Positions 33,818 to 42,600 of a stretch of DNA of 64,000 nucleotides are shown piece after piece. The DNA is from Fibrivirga algicola. GTDB lineage: Bacteria; Bacteroidota; Bacteroidia; Cytophagales; Spirosomataceae. The notes beneath the pieces were generated by a model that was given only the letters and a program-made list of their open reading frames with translations, was not told where the DNA came from and did not search any database. Both the position numbers and the translations under genes were made by a program. The DNA lies in assembly GCF_011742925.1 (NCBI RefSeq), contig NZ_WAEL01000005.1, forward strand, positions 186,001 to 250,000, written 5' to 3'. Every line of letters begins with the position of its first letter. The first letter of the stretch is position 1.

Positions 33818-34999
33818 ATGATCCGTCATCTGTTTACCCTCATTTGGAACAAGAAGCGTGCTCACTCACTGTTGATCATTGAGATCTGGGCCTCATTTTT
33901 GGTCTTGTTCGGGCTGGCTTCGTTGCTGGTCTATAACCTCAGAAATTACCGCGAACCGCTGGGTTTTTCTTACGAAAATGTCTGGGTCATAGACCTGAAC
34001 AATAACCAGGATACCACCGATGTAGGTGGGAAAGTGCAGCTCCTGATGCAGCGGATCAACGCCTATCCGGAAGTAGAGTCAGCGTCGCGCATGAGCGATA
34101 ACTCACCGTTTTCGGCCAATACCATGAACAGCAATGTTGACCGCGGTAAACGAAAAACGATGATGGACTTTTACGTAACCGACGAAAATTTTGTCAACGC
34201 ACTGGACATGCAGCTAAGTGCGGGCAGATGGTATACAGCCGCCGATAGCGTTGGGAAGTACCGGGCCGTTGTGATCAACCAGAAGGCAAAAGAAAAATTG
34301 TTCGACGGAGAAGATCCGATCGGGCAATTGCTAGGCGAAAAACCCAAGGAGAATGATGGTTCACGGCAAATGAAGATCATCGGTGTAGTCGACAATTTCA
34401 AAGCTAAAGGTGAGTTTATGACCAACAAACCGGCTCTTTTTCAGCAACTGAGCGCCAATGAAACGTACTACAAAAAGATCCTGGTCAAGCTAAAGCCGGG
34501 TACGGATGCCGTTTTTGAAGCAAAGCTGGTAAAGAACATTACGGCTATGGTTACCGGCTGGAGCGTCGATGTGGACCACCTGACTGAGTCGCGTAAAAAT
34601 CAGCATAACCTCACGCTGGTGCCTGCCATTATCTTCGTGATCGTGTGCAGCTTTTTGCTGATCAACGTGGCGCTCGGCCTGTTCGGTGTGTTGAATGTGA
34701 GCATCACCCGCCGCCGGGGCGAGATCGGGCTTCGTCGGGCGCTGGGTGCCACCGAAGGGTCAATTTCGTGGCAGTTTGTGGGCGAGATGTGGGTGCTGGC
34801 TACTTTTGCACTAGTGCTGGGGCTCATACTAGCCTGTCAGTTTCCGCTACTCAACGTCTTCGACCTCGCTTCCAGTGTATACGTAATAGCCATCATCATC
34901 GCCGCCCTGATCGTGTACCTGCTCGTCACGCTCTGCGCCCTCTTCCCCAGCCGACAAGCTGCCACGATTCAACCCGCGGTGGCGCTTCATGAAGAGTAA
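33818..34999 (+). CDS. ABC transporter permease (MacB/FtsX type) 2
   Basis: The 393-residue paralogue of permease 1 starts at ATG 33818 (MIRHLFTLIWNKKRAH). Span 1 is LIIEIWASFLVLFGLASLLV. The periplasmic domain contains the FtsX/MacB features RMSDNSPFSANT and LLGEKPKENDG. The C-terminal spans are VPAIIFVIVCSFLLINVALG, MWVLATFALVLGLILACQFP and VIAIIIAALIVYLLVTLCAL, with the coupling motif EIGLRRALGAT between them. A start further upstream at 33767 would only translate repeat A3. The gene is separated from permease 1 by that repeat and is followed by a solitary G-rich arm (35006-35043). Confidence 0.9.
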   Translation: MIRHLFTLIWNKKRAHSLLIIEIWASFLVLFGLASLLVYNLRNYREPLGFSYENVWVIDLNNNQDTTDVGGKVQLLMQRINAYPEVESASRMSDNSPFSANTMNSNVDRGKRKTMMDFYVTDENFVNALDMQLSAGRWYTAADSVGKYRAVVINQKAKEKLFDGEDPIGQLLGEKPKENDGSRQMKIIGVVDNFKAKGEFMTNKPALFQQLSANETYYKKILVKLKPGTDAVFEAKLVKNITAMVTGWSVDVDHLTESRKNQHNLTLVPAIIFVIVCSFLLINVALGLFGVLNVSITRRRGEIGLRRALGATEGSISWQFVGEMWVLATFALVLGLILACQFPLLNVFDLASSVYVIAIIIAALIVYLLVTLCALFPSRQAATIQPAVALHEE

Positions 35000-35005
35000 G
35001 AAAAT

Positions 35006-35043
35006 GCTTGGAGCTTGGGGCGGGGGGATTGGGCTCTGCTCAT
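35006..35043. repeat. Single G-rich arm A4 after permease 2
   Basis: GCTTGGAGCTTGGGGCGG followed by GGGCTCTGCTC has the left-arm words and the start of the loop of the GGGCTTGGGG family but no matching right arm. It looks like a truncated copy and abuts the end of the broken four-helix-bundle gene. Confidence 0.5.
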
Positions 35044-35044
35044 T

Positions 35045-35416
35045 TTAGGACGGGGGTGGTAGGAGCGATTTCTGAAAGTTATTGATTTTGCGACTTAGTT
35101 CATCCAGATCATTGAAGATGCGTTGCTTCGTTTCAACACTGACATAGTTTCTGCGTTGCACAACGATCAATATGTTAGCACATTCGTAGCAAGACCGGCG
35201 GGCATAGTTTAGAAATTGATAAAATTCCTTCTTTGACGTTGAACCGGACCCCTCAGCAATGTTATTAGAGATACTCATACCGGCGCCTCGTAATTGTTCA
35301 GCAAACCGAAATAGTTTTCTGTTCTCCAACGAGTCAGAAATATCAAATAGGTTATCGCCAAGGTCAATGGCTCGCTACCAAATTTCAAGTCCTTCAAATC
35401 TAAATCCTCTAGTCAT
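35045..35416 (-). pseudogene. Four-helix-bundle (23S rRNA intervening-sequence type) protein broken by a stop codon
   Basis: On the minus strand an ATG at 35416 opens a frame reading MTRGFRFEGLEIW, then TAG (35377-35375), then RAIDLGDNLFDISDSL and on through RFAEQLRGAGMSISNNIAEG to the stop at 35045. This is the complete family pattern (…LEVWQKA… then QIRRAAVSIPSNIAEG in typical members) with one amber codon where Gln is usual (codon 14). Restored length would be 123 residues, normal for the family. The open part downstream could still be translated from a TTG at 35329 but would lack helix 1. The family's function is unknown. The neighbour gene on the same side is the NtrC-type regulator, transcribed in the other direction. 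Confidence 0.8.
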
Positions 35417-35452
35417 CAGTTCTTCGGTGGTTTTAGCGAAAATATGAAAAAA

Positions 35453-35534
35453 GCGTGGGGTTTGGGGCTTAGGGCGAGGGGTGTTGCTCTCGCGCCAGCT
35501 ACCCCCAAGCCCTACGCCCCAAGCCCATTCCCCC
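35453..35534. repeat. G-rich inverted repeat A5 before the response regulator
   Basis: The left arm has GGGGTTTGGGGCTTAGGGC; the right arm has CCCCCAAGCCCTACGCCCC. The loop region GTTGCTCTCGCGCCAGCTAC (35483-35502) is matched in 18 of 20 bases, in reverse orientation, by the loop of copy A6 (36955-36974). It ends at the regulator ATG and would add 18 false residues upstream. Confidence 0.75.
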
Positions 35535-36923
35535 ATGCTCTTAATCATCGACGACGATATTGCTGTTCAGACGTCTCTTTCGCTGCTTTTCAGGAAAGAA
35601 GGCTTTGCTGTGCGTATTGCTGATGGGCCGTTCGAGACGCGGGAGGTGCTGGACGAAGAAACGCCGGAAGCCATTCTGCTCGACATGAATTTCTCAGTCG
35701 AAACGTCGGGTGATGATGGGATTCGGCTGCTGCGATACATTCGCGAACGGCTGCCCAACGTACCTGTGCTGCTCATCACAGGCTGGGGGAGTATCGAGCT
35801 GGCGGTGCAGGGCATGAAAGCCGGTGCCAACGATTTCATTACCAAACCCTGGCAGAATGAGCATATCGTGCAATCCGTCAAAACGGCGATTAAGCTGGTG
35901 GGAGGGAAGGCTGGCGAAGCGGTGTCGGCTGGTCGTCGACAGCTTGACGAGCAATTTCAGTTCGACAATATCGTGGGTGAAGATCCGAAATTGTTGGACG
36001 TGCTAACGACCATTGGGCGCGTGGCCCCAACCGACGCGCCGGTGCTGATCACGGGCGAAAGCGGAACGGGGAAAGAACTCATTGCTGAAGCGATCCACCA
36101 GAATAGCCGCCGCAAACGGCAACCCTTCGTAAAGGTGAACCTGGGCGGTATTTCCAGCACGTTGTTTGACAGTGAACTCTTCGGCCACGTGCGCGGCGCT
36201 TTCACCGATGCCAAAGCCGATCGCGTCGGCCGCTTCGAGTTGGCTAACCGGGGCAGTATTTTCCTTGACGAAATCGGTGATCTGGATGCGGCATCTCAGG
36301 TTAAATTACTTCGTGTGTTGCAGGACCGTACCTTCGAGCCGCTGGGCAGCAGCAAAACCCGGACGGTCGACGTGCGGGTGATCTGTGCTACGAACCGCAA
36401 CCTTGAAGAGATGGTGCAACTGGGTACGTTCCGAGAAGACCTGTTCTATCGGATTAACCTGATCACAGTACGTCTGCCCGCCCTCCGCGAACGCCCCGCC
36501 GATATTCCCAGGCTAGTCAATTTCTTTACCAGTAACCTAAAAGCGCTCTATGGCCGCCCCAATCTGCAGGTGGGTAAAGACGCACAGCACTGGCTTAAAG
36601 ACCTGTCGTTGCCCGGTAATATCCGTCAACTGAAAAACGTGGTCGAACGCGCTGTATTATTAGCCCCTGGCGATACCCTGACCGTCGCCGACTTCGAAAA
36701 GCACCTTGCCCCCCAAGCCCTTAGCCATCAGCCCCCTGCCCTAAACCAACTCCCACCCGTCGGTAGTATGACGCTCGATCAGATGGAACGGCAAATGATC
36801 GAACGGGCAATGGCGCATCACCAAAACCGAGTCGGCCACGTAGCGCGTGCGCTGGGTATTACCCGCTTCGCCCTTTATCGCCGCCTGGAGAAATACGGCA
36901 TTGCGTATAGCACGGAGGAGTGA
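35535..36923 (+). CDS. NtrC-family sigma-54-dependent response regulator
   Basis: The protein has 462 residues from ATG 35535. It has a receiver domain (LIIDDD at 3-8, phospho-acceptor Asp50 in AILLDMN), an AAA+ domain and a Fis-type HTH. The AAA+ part holds Walker A GESGTGKE (174-181), the sigma-54 contact loop GAFTDA (221-226) and Walker B SIFLDEIGDL, so it should remodel sigma-54 polymerase. The C-terminus is RVGHVARALGITRFALYRRL. A 17-residue Pro/Gln/Ala-rich linker (QALSHQPPALNQLPP) before the HTH is encoded by a G-rich repeat copy inserted in frame. The kinase at 38268 is the probable partner, and the efflux operon at 28751 is the probable target. Confidence 0.93.
   Translation: MLLIIDDDIAVQTSLSLLFRKEGFAVRIADGPFETREVLDEETPEAILLDMNFSVETSGDDGIRLLRYIRERLPNVPVLLITGWGSIELAVQGMKAGANDFITKPWQNEHIVQSVKTAIKLVGGKAGEAVSAGRRQLDEQFQFDNIVGEDPKLLDVLTTIGRVAPTDAPVLITGESGTGKELIAEAIHQNSRRKRQPFVKVNLGGISSTLFDSELFGHVRGAFTDAKADRVGRFELANRGSIFLDEIGDLDAASQVKLLRVLQDRTFEPLGSSKTRTVDVRVICATNRNLEEMVQLGTFREDLFYRINLITVRLPALRERPADIPRLVNFFTSNLKALYGRPNLQVGKDAQHWLKDLSLPGNIRQLKNVVERAVLLAPGDTLTVADFEKHLAPQALSHQPPALNQLPPVGSMTLDQMERQMIERAMAHHQNRVGHVARALGITRFALYRRLEKYGIAYSTEE
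36708..36758. repeat. C-rich repeat copy inside the response regulator gene
   Basis: CCCCCCAAGCCCTTAGCC and CCCCCTGCCCTAAACC words of the GGGCTTGGGG family occupy the linker between the AAA+ and HTH domains and stay in frame. Homologues normally have a shorter charged linker here; that comparison is from general knowledge of the family. Confidence 0.6.
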
Positions 36924-36929
36924 TGAGCG

Positions 36930-37002
36930 AGGGGCATAGGGCTTGGGGCTTGGGGTAGCTGACGCGAGAGTAACCCCCCAAGCCCTACGCCCCCCGCCCT
37001 AT
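36930..37002. repeat. G-rich inverted repeat A6 after the response regulator
   Basis: The left arm GGGGCATAGGGCTTGGGG pairs with CCCCAAGCCCTACGCCCC and CCCTATGTC on the right. It contains the stop codon of the minus-strand oxidoreductase. Its loop (36955-36974) is the reverse complement of the A5 loop with two differences. Confidence 0.75.
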
Positions 37003-38096
37003 GTCCTCTTCCAGTCGATTTCGATGCGGCGGCCGGTGTCGGCAGAGCGGACGATGGCGTCGATAATGCGGAGGTCTTTGATGCCTTCGGCGGCTGAGGC
37101 AATGGGCTCGGTGTTGTCGATGATGCTGGCGGCGAAGGCATCCATTTGGCGGATCTGCTGGAAAGGAGGCGTTGCCAGATCGATCTTGCCTTTCGACGAA
37201 TCGCCTTTGGCCCCCGTAGCGTTGAAGGCAGGTTGCAGCCCAAACCACTCATGGCCCGTGGTGGCATGAAGTCGATCGACGTACGACGTGTAGGTTGTCG
37301 TTGAGTTGGAAAGTGCCCCGCCCGGAAATTCCATCTGGAAAAACATACTCTCGTAAATGTCCTTGAAAACTGTTTTATCCCGAACAAACCCCTGTGCCGT
37401 CACCGCAATCGGGTCTTCGCCGATCGTGCGGCGGGCGCCCTGAATGGCATATACGCCCAGATCCATGATGGCCCCGCCACCGCCCATCTGCCTGTTGAGT
37501 CGCCACGAATTTGGGTTAGCCATGGAGAATCCCAGTGCCGTTTCCATCAGTTTCACCGTACCCAGTTCCTTCGATTGCGCCAGCCGACGTACCTCCAGAT
37601 GATGTGGTTCGAAATAAAGCCGGTATCCCACCGACAGTTTTACGCCCGCTTTCTTACACGCCTGCACCATCTGTTCGCATTCACCCACATTGAGGCCCAT
37701 CGGCTTTTCGCAGATCACGTGCTTACCCGCTTTGGCCGCCCGAATTACGTATTCGGCGTGCATTGAGTTGGGCAATACCACGTAGACGATGTCGATATTG
37801 GGATTGTCGGCAATGCGGTCGAAGGTCTGGTAATCGTAGATATTCTCTTTCGCAACGTTGTACTTCTGCATCCACTCCTGCGCTTTTGCCGGGGTGCCCG
37901 TCACGATGCCCGCCAGTCGACAGCGCTCAGTATGCTGTAACGCCGGACCCAACTGCACGTTGCTATACGTACCCAGCCCCACCAGCGCAATGCCCAGCTT
38001 ACGGGTGTCGGCAGTGTGAAACAGCGGCGAAGCATTGGCATTAACCAGGGCACTGGCCCCGAGAGCAGCCTGCGTCATAAAAAGGCGGCGGTTCAT
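36999..38096 (-). CDS. Exported Gfo/Idh/MocA-family oxidoreductase
   Basis: The 365-residue protein has a twin-arginine-like N-terminus (MNRRLFMTQAALGASALVNA), so export in folded form with bound cofactor is likely. The Rossmann motif is GIALVGLGTYS, the signature Lys-Pro is HVICEKPMGLN, and the C-terminal domain has GGGAIMDLGVYAIQGARRTI. It resembles glucose-fructose oxidoreductases, which keep NADP tightly bound in the periplasm. It is transcribed against the efflux regulators and separates the regulator from the kinase. Substrate unknown. Confidence 0.9.
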   Translation of the reverse strand: MNRRLFMTQAALGASALVNANASPLFHTADTRKLGIALVGLGTYSNVQLGPALQHTERCRLAGIVTGTPAKAQEWMQKYNVAKENIYDYQTFDRIADNPNIDIVYVVLPNSMHAEYVIRAAKAGKHVICEKPMGLNVGECEQMVQACKKAGVKLSVGYRLYFEPHHLEVRRLAQSKELGTVKLMETALGFSMANPNSWRLNRQMGGGGAIMDLGVYAIQGARRTIGEDPIAVTAQGFVRDKTVFKDIYESMFFQMEFPGGALSNSTTTYTSYVDRLHATTGHEWFGLQPAFNATGAKGDSSKGKIDLATPPFQQIRQMDAFAASIIDNTEPIASAAEGIKDLRIIDAIVRSADTGRRIEIDWKRT

Positions 38097-38138
38097 ATGT
38101 GGTAGCGATTAGGGTATAAGGATGGCTGACTGTTCAAA

Positions 38139-38195
38139 TAGTTGCTTCGCGAGTTAGTGGATAACTTCGCTAGTGGTGCCTATTCTAAGCAACTA
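38139..38195. promoter_or_regulatory. Nested inverted repeats in the divergent oxidoreductase/kinase region
   Basis: TAGTTGCTT (38139-38147) and AAGCAACTA (38187-38195) enclose GCGAGTTA and TAACTTCGC, which pair with one bulged base around GTGGA. The design, one dyad inside another, is like that upstream of ilvD. It may be an operator cluster for one of the two divergent genes. Confidence 0.4.
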
Positions 38196-38267
38196 CGCCA
38201 AGAATATGAGCAAAACAGAACAGACCTTTGCAGCCAACAAGATACTGAAAGTGCGTATCCTTAGTTT

Positions 38268-39545
38268 ATGAAATTTCAAACCCGCTACCTGCTCTACATT
38301 GGCGCCGTTCATGCTGTACTGATTGGGCTGACGTTTCAGTTGCTGAAGGAAGAAAAACCCTATTTCATTGCGGCGGAAGTACTGATTTTGCTGTCGCTGT
38401 ATGTGGCTGTTCGGCTGTACCAATCCTTTCGGCAGCCAGCGGCGTTCATTGCTTCGGGCATTGAGGCGATTCGAGATAAAGACTTCACCGTCAAGTTCGT
38501 AGCGACGGGTAATGAAGAGGTTGACGGACTCATCAATGTCTATAACCTGATGATCGACCAGCTTCGACAGGAACGCACCCGGCAGGCCGAACAGCAGTTT
38601 TTCCTGGATAAGCTGATCGAGGCCGCCCCCATTGCCCTCCTGACGTTTGACTTCGACGAACGGGTATCAGCTGCGAATCCGAAAGCCCGGCAACTATTGA
38701 ATCTGCCCAACAATGAGCTGATCGGTAAGCCGCTGTCGGCCATCGGACACCCTCTGCTAACGTACCTGATTGACCTGCCCGACGACCAGCCGCAGACGAT
38801 CAAACTGACGGGTGTTGAAACCTACCGGGCTATGCGCGGACAGTTCATCGATCGGGGGTTTCGGCGGCAGTTTTTGTTCATCGAAGAGTTAACGGCCGAG
38901 ATCATCGATACAGAGAAGAAGGCGTTCGGCAAGGTGATTCGCATGATGGCCCACGAGGTGAATAACTCGATCGGTGCAATCAACTCCATCCTGCACATTG
39001 CCGAGCCCGACGTACCTGACCCTGATGTGCGCAAAGCCGTGCGCGTCGCCATTGAGCGCAACGACCGGCTCAACCAGTTCATGCGTCGTTTTGCCGATGT
39101 GGTGCGGTTGCCGGTGCCCAATCCTGTCCTCACCAACGTACCTGGCCTACTGCGCGATGTATTAAGCCTGATGCAACCACAAGCTAGCGCGCGTGGCCTA
39201 TCACTGACGCTGACCCTCCCCGAAGCATCAGTAAGGCAGCTAATGGATGTTACCCAAATGGAGCAGGTGCTAGTGAACGTAGTGAAAAACGCGATTGAAG
39301 CCTGCCAGACTGGACAGTCCGTTGAGATCGTTCTGAGCAACCGCGAATTGCTCATCCGCGATAACGGCCAGCCTATTCCCGGCGAGGTAGCCGCCAATCT
39401 GTTCAATCCTTTTTTCAGCACAAAAATCACCGGCCAGGGTATCGGCCTGACCCTCGCCCGCGAAATCCTGCTCAACCACGGCTTTGCTTTCTCGCTACGT
39501 ACCCAGCCCGACGGCTGGACAGTGTTTCGGATACAGCTCGCGTGA
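38268..39545 (+). CDS. Sensor histidine kinase (NtrB-like)
   Basis: The 425-residue protein has two N-terminal spans (about 7-24 and 31-50) with almost no periplasmic part, a HAMP-like segment (AIRDKDFTVKFVATGNEEV), a PAS domain (EAAPIALLTFDFDERVSAAN) and a kinase core. The H-box is MMAHEVNNSIGAI with His229. The N-box is VVKNAIEACQ, the G1 box LLIRDNGQPIP, and GQGIGLTLAREIL is G2. The short membrane part suggests sensing within the membrane or cytoplasm. Its likely partner is the NtrC-type regulator at 35535, now separated from it by the minus-strand oxidoreductase. Confidence 0.92.
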   Translation: MKFQTRYLLYIGAVHAVLIGLTFQLLKEEKPYFIAAEVLILLSLYVAVRLYQSFRQPAAFIASGIEAIRDKDFTVKFVATGNEEVDGLINVYNLMIDQLRQERTRQAEQQFFLDKLIEAAPIALLTFDFDERVSAANPKARQLLNLPNNELIGKPLSAIGHPLLTYLIDLPDDQPQTIKLTGVETYRAMRGQFIDRGFRRQFLFIEELTAEIIDTEKKAFGKVIRMMAHEVNNSIGAINSILHIAEPDVPDPDVRKAVRVAIERNDRLNQFMRRFADVVRLPVPNPVLTNVPGLLRDVLSLMQPQASARGLSLTLTLPEASVRQLMDVTQMEQVLVNVVKNAIEACQTGQSVEIVLSNRELLIRDNGQPIPGEVAANLFNPFFSTKITGQGIGLTLAREILLNHGFAFSLRTQPDGWTVFRIQLA

Positions 39546-39640
39546 TGTAGTACGCGTATCTAGGAGATTTAAAAGCTTACGCGTTCGAAGCTACTGGCTT
39601 GTCTCAGTCTGTTTAATCCGCTAGATCCGTTCCTGCCACA

Positions 39641-42600
39641 TCATTTCACCAGACAGCGGTTCAGGCGGAGTCCTTGTGAGTTGATGGCTGTGAAGAGCAA
39701 CGTTTCCTTGTTGGGACCGTGTAGAAGCGCTGACGATCGGGCATCGCCCCGAATTAATAAGCCGCTGGTCGTGGGGTCGAGCGGCTTGAAATGCCCCCGC
39801 CCATCGCCCAGCAACACCACACCATACGAGGCATCTTCGCGACCCATATTGACTTCATTTGGGTAGAAATTACCCGTCAAGACGGCGTCCAGATGCCCGT
39901 CGTGGTTAAAATCGTGCACAACGATGCCGAACGTCGGTGCTACCTGAGCCGGGCGAGGCAAGGCATGTACGACAAATTTGCCCTTCCCTTGGTTTTCGAT
40001 ATATGCACTTTGCAGATAGGTCGCCTGCGCCTGATAGGCGTCTGTCAGCTCGTCCTTTGTTAGTAACTCATCGAATGTAACGGCAGCATAATCGGCAAAG
40101 CGCTGATATTTCCGGCGGAACTGAATCACTTGCTGATTTAACGCGTCGCGGGGAATAGCCGGATAACACATGCCATTGATGAAATAGCCCATTAAAGGGT
40201 CTACAGTACCGTCCTTGTTGAAGTCGCTGGCGATAATTTTGACCGGTTCGTTGGGCGATGCCTGATACAGTGTGTTCAGTCCTTCATTACCGGCCATGTA
40301 GTCGAGGTCGCCATCGTGGTCAAAATCACCCTGCGCCAGCGTATTCCACCAACCCGCTGTGTTCGGCAGTTGAATGGCGGCCGATTTGAAACTGCCTTTT
40401 TCGTTCTTATACACCGTAAGGGGCATCCACTCACCGGCCAGCAGCAAGTCAGACCAGCCATCCTGGTCATAATCGGACCAGAGCGCCGAGCAAACCATAC
40501 CGGCTTTCATCAGCGACGGACATACTTGCTGCGTCACGTCGGTGAAGCGATAGCCAGTTGCCAGTCGGTCATTTCGTAACAGATAGCTCCGGGCGGGTAA
40601 CGGGTATTCGCCTGGAATCTGACGCCCCCCTACAAATAAATCGAGATCGCCATCATGGTCAAAATCGGAGGCTAGTACACACGATCCACTGCCCGACAGA
40701 TCAGGCAACGTACCTATAGGCGCTATACTAAAATTGCCTGTTCCGTCATTGATATACAGCTGATCCTGGTAGAACGCCTTGTCGGTTGCCAGTCGCTCGT
40801 TTCCCCCGTTAACCACGTATAGATCCAGGTCTTTATCGCCGTCAGCATCGAAGAACAGGGCACTCGTTGCTTCATGGTCGCCCTGTGCGGGAAATGGTCT
40901 TTTCGTAAATCCGCCGGAAGTATTCTGGACTAGTAAACAGGCCGAACTGCCCCGGTAAGAACCACCCGCAAAACAATCGTCTAGTCCATCGCCATTGACG
41001 TCACCGACCGCTAGCGCAAAACCAGCGCGCGACAGCATCTTCAGCATAGCGGCCCGCTGCTTGAAATCAACGAAATCGGACTCTGTATGTACGAAGTCGA
41101 TGGGATATTTTTCTGTAACGTCAGCAAAAAGAAGATTGCTGGGCGGGGCAGTAGGGGAGTTGGTATCGGTCGTTGCCTGGGCATACGATAGAGTAAGCAC
41201 CTGATCGGCCAACACGTTTCGTTTGATTTCCGACCGTCCGCCTGGCCACTCGATACGCAATGAGTCGATTTTGGTTTTGTTGCCCAAGCCAAAATGAAGT
41301 AGCGACTCTACCGACGACAGGTAGCCCCGTACCGTGAATAGCTCTGCATACTGAGTTGCACCCGCTGCCCACAGCGTTACGTTTGCGCCTATGCCTTGTC
41401 GATTGGTCGAGTCGCCCTGTAACTTGATTGTCAGGTAATGTTGATCCGGTGCTTGTTCGCGGCTTCGATTGCGGTACACAAGCGCTTCATCGTCAATGTT
41501 GTTAACCGCTACGTCCAGGTCGCCATCGTTGTCGAAATCGGCATAGGCTGCGCCGTTTGCGTATGATTTAGTGTTGAGGCCCCAGGCTTTGGAAACATCG
41601 GTAAATGCTCCGTTGCCCGCATTGCGGAAGGCATAGTGTGCGAGTGGAAGCTCAGGCACTTTATCCATTAAGTCGAGGCGTTTCTGCGTGTTGTATTCGG
41701 TCGTGCCAAAACTGGAGAAGTCTTCGGTGAACGTGATGAAGTCGCGATCGGTCACGTTTTTGCGATACCCGTTGGTGATGTACATGTCTCTCCAGCCGTC
41801 ATTGTCGAAATCGGCCAGCAATGTTGCCCAACTCCAGTCTGTCTGGGCCACCCCTGCCATCATGCCTACTTCAGAGAAAATAGGCGTGGGGCGTGGGGGC
41901 TTTGGGCTTTGGGCTTGGGGTTGCTCTGCCTGGGAACGCCCCTCGCCCACATTCATCTGTAGCGAGTTCCGCATGTACTGCATCTGGTTGCCGTAGCGGG
42001 GCGAAACGCTCATTTCCTTGCGGTCATAATCCTGCCCGCCCAGCATCATCTTAAGCCGGTTATTCTCCTTTGGCAGCATATCAAGCTGCATCAGGTCAAT
42101 GCGAGCGTCGTTGTTCAGATCGGCCGCATCGACACCCATACCATACATGCTGGTGTGGGCGGTCGCCTCTTTAATGACGTTGGTAAAATGGCCATTCCCG
42201 TCATTCAGGTACAGGATATCACTGCTGGTAAAATCATTGGAGCAATAAATGTCCGGATAGCCGTCCTTATTGATGTCGCTGATAACCAGCCCCAGGCCAA
42301 GCGCATCGTAGGTAATGCCCGCCTGCCGGGAAACGTCGATGAAAACCGGATGACCCGCCGGACCATTGCCTTCATTTCGGTAGAGCTTTCCCGTGCCGGG
42401 GTGAGATCCATCCGATACGACCGGGCGCACGTGAGAAGGGTTCTGATACTCGGGCGCTGTGTTAAGCAGAAAGACGTCCAGATCGCCATCCAAATCATAA
42501 TCGAAAAAAGCGGTTTGCGTGGTAAAAGCCGGATCTGCCAATCCATAGGCTTTCGCCATTTCTTTAAAAACAGGTTTTCCGTTTGTCAGCCCCTGGTTAA

